DNA from: Pseudomonadota bacterium
GTDB taxonomy: Bacteria > Pseudomonadota > Alphaproteobacteria > Acetobacterales > Acetobacteraceae
NCBI GenBank assembly: GCA_023424475.1
Contig: JAFADX010000143.1
Coordinates: 1-11,093, forward strand
DNA length: 11,093 nt
Direction of reading: 5' to 3'
Both the position numbers and the translations under genes were made by a program. How positions within the stretch are numbered: position 1 is the stretch's first letter; each line of letters begins with the position of its first letter. The notes beneath the pieces are model-generated. The model worked only from the letters and a program-made list of their open reading frames with translations. It was not told the origin of the DNA and did no database searches. Below, piece by piece: positions 6,660 to 11,093 of this stretch.

Positions 6660-7646
6660 ATGCCGGACGGTGACGCGACACGCCAGGGACGCACGCTGCG
6701 CAGCGCCCGCGCCCTGCGCGCGGCCGGGCTGATCGCGCCCGCGGCCGAGGCCGAGGCCGCGCGCGTCGCCGAACGATATGCCATCTCGGTCACGCCGCAC
6801 GTCGCCCGGCTGATCGACCCCGCCGACCCGGCCGACCCCATCGCCCGGCAATACATCCCGGACGCCGCCGAACTCGACACCGCCCCGCACGAGATCGACG
6901 ACCCCACCGCCGATGCCCCCTTCACCCCGGTCAAGGGCGTGGTCCACCGGTATCCGGACCGGGCGCTGCTGAAGCCGCTGCTCGCCTGCCCCGTGTATTG
7001 CCGCTTCTGCTTCCGGCGCGAGGTGGTCGGCCCCGACGGCGGGCTGCTGACCGAGGCCGAGCTGGAGGCCGCCCTTGCCTGGTTCGAGGCCACGCCGGCG
7101 GTGAAGGAGGCGGTGCTGACCGGGGGCGACCCGCTGATGCTCTCGCCGCGCCGGCTGGGGGCGATCCTGACGCGCCTGGCCGCGGTGCCGCATGTCGAGA
7201 CGCTGCGGATCCATTCCCGCGTGCCGGTCGCCGACCCGGGCCGCATCGATGCGGCGATGACCGCGGCGCTGGAGGTGGGCAAGCCCGTCTTCCTCGCCGT
7301 CCATGCCAACCACGCCCGCGAATTCACGGCCGAGGCGCAGGCGGCGCTGACCCGCCTCGCCCGCGCCGGGGTGCCGCTGCTCGGCCAGACGGTGCTGTTG
7401 CGCGGGGTCAACGACAGCGCCCCCGCGCTGGAGGCGCTGTTCCGCGCCATGCTCCGCGCGCGGGTGAAGCCCTATTACCTGCACGCCCTCGACCCCGCGC
7501 CGGGGACCGCGCGCTTCGCAGTGCCGGACGGGGACGGCCTGGCGCTGCTGCGCGCCCTGCGCGGCCGCATCCCCGGCCACGCCATCCCGGCCTTCGTGCG
7601 CGAACGCCCGAATGGTGGGGGGAAGCAGCCGGTCGGCGCATCCTAG
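6660..7646 (+). CDS. epmB: EF-P-lysine 2,3-aminomutase EpmB (KamA-family radical SAM)
   Basis: The 328-residue product has the radical-SAM cluster motif CPVYCRFC (C110, C114, C117), the SAM-binding LTGGDPLML (153-161), the family block QYIPDAAEL near 64-72, and RVKPYYLHALDPAPGT at 268-283. Near the C-terminus GGGK puts K322 where lysine 2,3-aminomutases bind pyridoxal phosphate. The length suits EpmB (342 in E. coli) rather than the longer catabolic KamA. It converts (S)-alpha-lysine to (R)-beta-lysine for EpmA to load onto EF-P. ATG 6660 has no evident ribosome binding site; a leaderless or weakly translated message is possible. The TAG stop overlaps the stop of the convergent transporter gene in one CTAG. 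A GGCCTG-GCT-CAGGCC hairpin at 7667-7681, inside the 3' end of that gene, might help end transcription. Confidence 0.92.
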   Translation: MPDGDATRQGRTLRSARALRAAGLIAPAAEAEAARVAERYAISVTPHVARLIDPADPADPIARQYIPDAAELDTAPHEIDDPTADAPFTPVKGVVHRYPDRALLKPLLACPVYCRFCFRREVVGPDGGLLTEAELEAALAWFEATPAVKEAVLTGGDPLMLSPRRLGAILTRLAAVPHVETLRIHSRVPVADPGRIDAAMTAALEVGKPVFLAVHANHAREFTAEAQAALTRLARAGVPLLGQTVLLRGVNDSAPALEALFRAMLRARVKPYYLHALDPAPGTARFAVPDGDGLALLRALRGRIPGHAIPAFVRERPNGGGKQPVGAS

Positions 7647-8533
7647 GCCTTCGCCTTCGGCCTGCGGGCCTGGCTCAGGCCGATGAAGATGCCGCTCGAG
7701 ACGATCACGCCGGCGCCGATCCAGGTGAAGAGGTCGGGCAGTTCGTCGAACACCACGTAGCCCACCATCACCGAGGCCAGGAGCTGGAAGTACTGGAACG
7801 GCGAGAGGATGTTCGCCGGCCCGAAGCCGAAGGCGATCGCGATGCAGTAGTGCCCGAGCGCCCCCAGCACCCCCACCGAGCACAGCAGCGCCACGTCCAT
7901 CAGGCTGCCTGGCGTGATCCAGACGAAGGGGATCACCAGCAGCATCCCGAAGGCGCCGACGATGCTGCTGTAGAGGGCCGAGGTCTCCGGGCTTTCCTGC
8001 CCCGCGATCTTGCGGGTGAGGATCTGATAGACGGCATAGGAGGTCGCGCTGACCAGCACGAACAGCGAGGCCCAGTGGAACACCGCCGAGCCGGGGCGGA
8101 TGACCATCAGCACGCCGCCGAAACCGCACAGCACGGCGATGACCCGCGCGCGGGTGGTCTTTTCCCCCAGCATCGGCCCGGCCAGCGCGGTGACGATGAG
8201 CGGCGCCGTCTGGCTGATCGAGGCCGCCTTGGCGAGCGGAATGAAGTTGAGCGCGAAGAAGGTCGCGAGGTTCGAGGTGAAGAGCAGCGAGGACCGGGTG
8301 AGCTGCATCCCCGGCATCCGCGTGCGCAGGACGCCCAGGCCATGCCTCGGCACGAAGGCGGCGAGCAGGAAGACGATGTGGCCGAAGGCGCGCGCCCAGG
8401 AGATCTGCAGCGAGGAGAATTCCCGCCCCAGATACTTCGCGATGCCCGTCATCATCGCGAACTGCGCCCCCGCGAGGCAGATGAAGAAGATACCGACAAG
8501 AATGCGCTGCGGCGGCGCCTGATGCTGCGACAC
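7643..8533 (-). CDS. EamA/DMT-superfamily transporter
   Basis: The 296-residue protein is strongly hydrophobic with about ten membrane segments, beginning ILVGIFFICLAGAQFAMMTG, in two homologous halves as in EamA (drug/metabolite transporter) proteins. The family block FFALNFIPLAKAASISQTAPLIVTAL (92-117) and the second-half YFQLLASVMVGYVVFDELPDLFTWIGA (248-274) are typical. It should sit in the inner membrane and move a small metabolite; direction and substrate are not readable. GTG 8533 is chosen because an AGGG site precedes it and the first helix follows ten residues later; upstream in-frame sequence is GC-rich and not hydrophobic. Its stop shares CTAG with the epmB stop. It sits between epmB and efp but runs opposite to both, so a role in EF-P modification is not implied. 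Confidence 0.88.
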   Translation of the reverse strand: MSQHQAPPQRILVGIFFICLAGAQFAMMTGIAKYLGREFSSLQISWARAFGHIVFLLAAFVPRHGLGVLRTRMPGMQLTRSSLLFTSNLATFFALNFIPLAKAASISQTAPLIVTALAGPMLGEKTTRARVIAVLCGFGGVLMVIRPGSAVFHWASLFVLVSATSYAVYQILTRKIAGQESPETSALYSSIVGAFGMLLVIPFVWITPGSLMDVALLCSVGVLGALGHYCIAIAFGFGPANILSPFQYFQLLASVMVGYVVFDELPDLFTWIGAGVIVSSGIFIGLSQARRPKAKA

Positions 8534-8708
8534 GCTGACCCTGGAAGCCCCCGTGGGTTGTGGCGGGGACAGGGTGCGTTGAGGGCGGGGGGTTGTCCAT
8601 GTTCCCCGTGCCCCGATGGTCCGAGGGCGCAGGCGCGGCACGCGCCGAGCACCGAGGAGCTGAATCGGGGCACCAAACAAAGTTGCCCACCGGGTGCGCG
8701 CGTTCGAC

Positions 8709-8766
8709 CCGGGGGCGCCGCCCCCGGACCCCCGCCGAGGGCCGAAAGGCCCTCGGAACCCGGGTT
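8709..8766. repeat. GC-rich double hairpin element, copy 1
   Basis: Three structures lie in tandem. CCGGGGGC (8709-8716) pairs with GCCCCCGG (8720-8727) over a 3-base loop. CCGAGGGCC (8735-8743) pairs with GGCCCTCGG (8748-8756) over a GAAA tetraloop, a perfect 9-bp stem with a stable GNRA-type loop. AACCCGGGTT (8757-8766) is a full palindrome. The 12-base core GCCCCCGGACCC (8720-8731) recurs in inverse orientation at 10127-10138, also in a gap upstream of gene starts. There is no T-run and it sits ahead of genes, so it is unlikely to be an ordinary terminator. A dispersed palindromic repeat or structured leader is more likely. Confidence 0.65.
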
Positions 8767-8846
8767 TCCGCCCTTGAGGCATGGCGGCGGTTGCCCCCGG
8801 CGAGGCCCGGCGAAGGCCGAGGCACCTCACGAGCGGCGCGCCGCCT

Positions 8847-8873
8847 TGCCCTCCCCCACCCGCGCGTTGTATC
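8847..8873 (+). promoter_or_regulatory. Weak promoter-like site upstream of efp
   Basis: TTGCCC (8847-8852) and TTGTAT (8868-8873) are separated by 15 bases and end 46 bases before the efp ATG. The match to a housekeeping promoter is poor in both hexamers and the spacer is short, so this is only the best candidate visible in this GC-rich stretch. Confidence 0.25.
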
Positions 8874-8919
8874 CGCGCCGCGACCTCTCACATCAAGATC
8901 GACTGGGAAACCCGCCCCC

Positions 8920-9486
8920 ATGGCCAAGATGCAAGCCAACCAGATGCGTGCCGGCATGGTCATCGAGTTCGAAGGGGCTCGCTACACCATCCTCAAGCAG
9001 AACATCATGATCCCGGGGAAGGGTGCCGCGGTCATCCAGGTGGAGATGCGCAACGTCAAGACCGGCGCCAAGAAGGACCAACGCTGGCGGACGGCCGACA
9101 CGGTCGAGCGCCTGACCACCGAGGACAAGGAATTCACCTACTCCTACGAGGACGGCGAGAACCTGGTCCTGATGGACCCGGAATCCTTCGAGCAGACCAT
9201 GGTGCCCAAGGACATCCTCGGCGAGCGCCTGCCCTATCTGCAGGAGAACATGACGGTCAACGTCAAGCTCATCGAAGGCGAGCCCGTCTCGATGGACCTG
9301 CCCGAGCTCGTGACCCTCGAGATCGTGGAGGCCGACCCGGTCGTGAAGGGCCAGACCGCCTCCTCCTCCTACAAGCCCGCGATCCTGTCGAACGGCGTGA
9401 AGGTCATGGTCCCCCCCTTCATCACGGCCGGCGAGAAGATCGTCGTGAAGACCACCGACGGGACCTATTACGAACGCGCGAAGTAG
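8920..9486 (+). CDS. efp: Translation elongation factor P
   Basis: The 188-residue product is full-length EF-P with three beta-barrel domains: N-terminal KOW-like MRAGMVIEFEGARYTIL, a central OB domain with YEDGENLVLMDPESFEQ, and a C-terminal block including GQTASSSYKPAILSNGVKV and VPPFITAGEKIVVKT. It binds stalled ribosomes between the P and E sites and promotes peptide bond formation at consecutive prolines. The tip loop reads IPGKGAAV with lysine at position 34, the residue beta-lysylated in E. coli EF-P; epmA and epmB in this window encode the enzymes for that. ATG 8920 begins the conserved domain and has only a weak GGGAAA site; the open frame extends upstream into hairpin DNA but without family sequence. 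It is convergent with the orphan gene at 9506-10051. Confidence 0.97.
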   Translation: MAKMQANQMRAGMVIEFEGARYTILKQNIMIPGKGAAVIQVEMRNVKTGAKKDQRWRTADTVERLTTEDKEFTYSYEDGENLVLMDPESFEQTMVPKDILGERLPYLQENMTVNVKLIEGEPVSMDLPELVTLEIVEADPVVKGQTASSSYKPAILSNGVKVMVPPFITAGEKIVVKTTDGTYYERAK

Positions 9487-9496
9487 GCCGCTCCGC

Positions 9497-9530
9497 CGGG
9501 CTGCCCTACTGGAAGCTGTAGAGCAGCCCG
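9497..9530. terminator. Hairpin between convergent efp and orphan gene
   Basis: CGGGCTGC (9497-9504) pairs with GCAGCCCG (9523-9530); after one mismatch CTAC (9506-9509) pairs with GTAG (9518-9521) around the loop TGGAAGCT. The stem starts 10 bases after the efp stop and includes the stop codon and last codons of the leftward orphan gene, so it can serve both transcripts. A proper T-run is missing (AGCAGTTCCT follows on the plus strand). Confidence 0.5.
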
Positions 9531-10051
9531 AGCAGTTCCTCGCACTGCCGCTGCGTGATCCAGCCTTGCTGCCAGGCCAGCATGACGGCGGGGCGCAGCA
9601 GGGCGTTGAACAGCCCGCGCTGCGAAGCCATGCCGCCCTTGTTGCTCGTCGTCGCGTGCAGCGCCAGGTTCATCTTGTCGATCAGGTCCTGGCGCATGGC
9701 GGCGAAGAAGTCGCCCGCCTGCATGTCCGACGACAGGATGGAGCGGTACTCCTTCGCCAGGTTGCTGCTCTTGCTGCTGGTCGCGTAGCCGCCGGAATAG
9801 GAATGCCCGCTGCTCGGCTGGTGCAGGGGCACGATCAGCGGGAAGGCCGGCTTCATGGCGTATTCGACATGCGAGAAGGGGCCGGAATAGGTGGAATCCG
9901 GCGGGAAGTGGTCGATCTCGGTCCGGCTGACATCCCACCCATACGACTTCAGCACCGAGCAGACCCGCTGGTATTCCGTGTCCGTCGCGTAGTTGGCGCG
10001 CCACCAGCCATAGCTGCCCTGGGGAAAGTTGCCGCCGCCACCGCCCGACAT
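9506..10051 (-). CDS. Orphan protein with HNH/endonuclease-VII-like pattern, function unproven
   Basis: The 181-residue product is not firmly recognised. After a glycine-rich start (SGGGGG) and an aromatic segment GSYGWWRANYATDTEYQRV (12-30) comes EIDHFPPDS (45-53), then PAFPLIVPLHQPSSGHSYS (68-86), EYRSIL (101-106) and AGDFFAAMRQDLIDKM (112-127). The order DH-P-DS, PA-hydrophobic-H, then YR and G-F-A-D recalls nuclease toxin domains of HNH/Endo VII type; D47, H48, H77 and H83 would be candidate metal or catalytic residues. This is recalled pattern similarity, not a search result. There is no signal peptide or membrane helix, and no small partner (immunity) gene beside it. ATG 10051 has a GGAAGGG site about eight bases upstream and is preferred over an in-frame start at 10096. 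Third codon positions are GC-rich like its neighbours, so it is a resident, genuine gene. Confidence 0.75.
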   Translation of the reverse strand: MSGGGGGNFPQGSYGWWRANYATDTEYQRVCSVLKSYGWDVSRTEIDHFPPDSTYSGPFSHVEYAMKPAFPLIVPLHQPSSGHSYSGGYATSSKSSNLAKEYRSILSSDMQAGDFFAAMRQDLIDKMNLALHATTSNKGGMASQRGLFNALLRPAVMLAWQQGWITQRQCEELLGLLYSFQ

Positions 10052-10126
10052 ATCAGCCGCCCTTCCGTTCCGCCCTGCGAAGGCTAGTGCCCCCACTCCC
10101 CTTCTTCAACCTCCGGTAGCCTCCGC

Positions 10127-10148
10127 GGGTCCGGGGGCTGGCCCCCCG
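10127..10148. repeat. GC-rich hairpin element, copy 2 (inverted)
   Basis: GGGTCCGGGGGC (10127-10138) is the exact reverse complement of the 12-base core at 8720-8731. CGGGGG (10132-10137) can pair with CCCCCG (10143-10148) over CTGGC. This copy lies between the divergent orphan gene and inositol-monophosphatase gene and lacks the GAAA-looped second hairpin of copy 1. A separate inverted pair, AGGCTA (10081-10086) and TAGCCT (10117-10122), flanks it on the left. Confidence 0.5.
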
Positions 10149-10202
10149 CCTCCTGCTCGGCTAACCCTCCCCCGCTCTTTGTCCCGTAAGGTCGTTCCGC
10201 TC

Positions 10203-11048
10203 ATGCCGCCCGTCTCCTCGCGCCTGTCGCCTGCCATGCAGGTCGTCACCTCGGCCGTCCGCAAGGCCGGCCGCCGCCTGTTGCGGGACTTCGGGGAGGT
10301 CGAGCAGCTTCAGGTCTCCGTGAAGGGTCCTTCCGATTTCGTCTCCTCGGCCGACCTGCGGGCCGAGCAGACGCTGAAGGAGGAGCTGTCAAAGGCCCGC
10401 CCCGCCTTCGGCTTCCTGATGGAGGAATCGGGTGCGAGCGGGAACGAGTCCTGGGAGTGGCGCTGGGTGGTCGATCCGCTGGACGGCACCACCAACTTCC
10501 TGCACGGCATCCCGCATTGGGCGATCTCGGTCGGGATCGAGAAGCGCATCGATGCCGGGAAGACCGAGATCATGGCCGGGGTGATCTACAACCCGGCATC
10601 GGACGAGCTGTTCTGGGCCGAGAAGGGCGTCGGCGCCTTCCTGAACGACCGCCGGCTGCGCGTCTCGGGCCGGAAGGAGATGCGGGAGGCGGTCTTCGCC
10701 ACCGGCATTCCCTTCGCCGGCGTGCCGCGCAAGGCGGAATTCAGCGCCATCCTGCACAGGATCATGCCGCAGGTGGCGGGCGTGCGGCGCTTCGGTGCGG
10801 CGGCACTCGACCTCGCCTGGGTGGCGGCGGGCCGCTACGACGGGTTCTGGGAACTCGGCCTGAAGAAGTGGGACATCGCGGCGGGGCTGCTGATGGTGAA
10901 GGAGGCCGGCGGCTTCTGGACCGACCCCGAGGGCGGGGATGCGTATGAAAGCGGCAGCGTCGTCGCCGGCAACCCGGCCCTGCAGCCGAAACTGCGGGAG
11001 GTGGTGGCCGAGGGCATCGCCGCCGTGAAGGCGCGCCCGGCGGGATGA
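10203..11048 (+). CDS. Inositol monophosphatase family protein (SuhB-like)
   Basis: The 281-residue protein has the family's Mg2+-dependent phosphatase signature: MEESG (73-77, with E74/E75), VVDPLDGTTNFLHGIPHWAI (89-108, with D91 and D94), and ELGLKKWDIAAGLLMVKEAGG (217-237, with D224). These acidic residues bind the metals that hydrolyse inositol-1-phosphate or related sugar phosphates; SuhB homologues also assist rRNA transcription antitermination. Substrate is not resolved here. ATG 10203 has a TAAGG site about 11 bases upstream; a start at 10236 is a shorter option, and the open frame back to 10029 crosses the hairpin repeat and the start of the divergent gene, so it is rejected. Its stop overlaps the next gene's start as ATGA. 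EF-P and inositol-monophosphatase genes are often near each other in alphaproteobacteria, as I recall. Confidence 0.93.
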   Translation: MPPVSSRLSPAMQVVTSAVRKAGRRLLRDFGEVEQLQVSVKGPSDFVSSADLRAEQTLKEELSKARPAFGFLMEESGASGNESWEWRWVVDPLDGTTNFLHGIPHWAISVGIEKRIDAGKTEIMAGVIYNPASDELFWAEKGVGAFLNDRRLRVSGRKEMREAVFATGIPFAGVPRKAEFSAILHRIMPQVAGVRRFGAAALDLAWVAAGRYDGFWELGLKKWDIAAGLLMVKEAGGFWTDPEGGDAYESGSVVAGNPALQPKLREVVAEGIAAVKARPAG

Positions 11049-11093
11049 TGCGCCGGGCGGTCCTCGCTGCGGTCCTGGTGGCCGGCGTGGCGC
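11045..11093 (+). CDS. Start of an exported protein (partial)
   Basis: ATG 11045 overlaps the TGA of the inositol-monophosphatase gene (ATGA) and reads MMRRAVLAAVLVAGVA before the window ends. Two arginines followed by an unbroken hydrophobic run are a signal peptide or membrane anchor. A second ATG directly after is an equal start candidate. GGCGGG just upstream may serve as ribosome binding site. The overlap implies translational coupling. The product cannot be named. Confidence 0.6.
   Translation, partial: MMRRAVLAAVLVAGVA

Larger units (their letters stand above)
8534..8919. other. 386-bp non-coding region between divergent transporter gene and efp
   Basis: No convincing gene is seen here. 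Open frames run through it on both strands but lack conserved sequence. The part near the transporter holds its GTG ribosome site (CCAGGG). A less GC-rich stretch, CACCAAACAAAGTTGCCCA at about 8670-8688, is bracketed by GGGCA and TGCCC. Two strong GC hairpins and a palindrome occupy 8709-8766. The final 80 bases hold a weak promoter-like site for efp. The region must carry the promoters of both flanking genes. Confidence 0.6.

Noticed and set aside
8709..8766. Intrinsic terminator
   Set aside because: Strong stems but no T-run on either strand, and the site lies upstream of both flanking genes rather than after one.
8560..8919. N-terminal extension of EF-P to a start at 8560
   Set aside because: The extension translates hairpin DNA and has no family similarity; EF-P of normal length begins at 8920.
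5601..8963. Very long leftward open frame of 1120 codons covering epmA and everything up to efp
   Set aside because: Only the 5601-6623 part has conserved sequence; the rest is antisense to epmB and in the wrong frame of the transporter gene, kept open by high GC.
10029..10202. N-terminal extension of the inositol monophosphatase
   Set aside because: Proline/alanine-rich translation of the intergenic repeat, overlapping the divergent gene's start; ATG 10203 has a ribosome site.
1..11093. CRISPR array, tRNA, rRNA, insertion sequence or phage attachment site
   Set aside because: No regularly spaced direct repeats, cloverleaf-like sequence, transposase motifs or terminal inverted repeats with target duplications were found by reading.

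Overview
The window is GC-rich DNA that is densely coding on both strands, with G or C at most third codon positions. The gene content (Tat-type exported protein, TauD/TfdA dioxygenase, detached PxpABC set, GenX/KamA/EF-P/inositol-monophosphatase group) suggests an alphaproteobacterium, probably an Acetobacteraceae (Roseomonas-like) chromosome. This assignment is inferred from composition and family resemblance only. No rRNA, tRNA, CRISPR, transposase, integrase or phage gene was seen.

Left part (1-4304): the first 60 bases hold the start of a leftward exported protein that runs off the edge. Divergent from it is a rightward gene train: FkbM-type methyltransferase, TauD/TfdA dioxygenase, then pxpA, pxpB and pxpC. 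The pxp genes are separated by 5 bp or overlap by 4 bp and should make an ATP-dependent 5-oxoprolinase or a lactamase of the same fold. The dioxygenase may prepare or process a related substrate.

Middle (4365-6623): three leftward genes encode a small lipid-anchored cytochrome c, an unrecognised single-pass membrane protein with a coiled coil, and EpmA (EF-P lysine ligase).

Right part (6660-11093): epmB is divergent from epmA across a 36-bp gap. Its stop codon overlaps that of a leftward EamA/DMT transporter gene. After a 386-bp non-coding region with GC-rich hairpins comes efp, whose product has the PGKG loop with Lys34. EpmA, EpmB and EF-P together form the known beta-lysylation system that helps ribosomes through polyproline stretches. 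Convergent to efp is a small orphan gene whose sequence pattern recalls HNH/endonuclease-VII-like toxin domains. An inositol-monophosphatase-family gene follows, overlapping by ATGA the start of another exported protein cut by the right edge.

Most of the window is ordinary, well-recognised metabolism and translation. The points most worth a second look are the orphan nuclease-like protein, two related GC-rich palindromes in gene-start gaps, the dyad between epmA and epmB, and the divergent signature region in PxpB.
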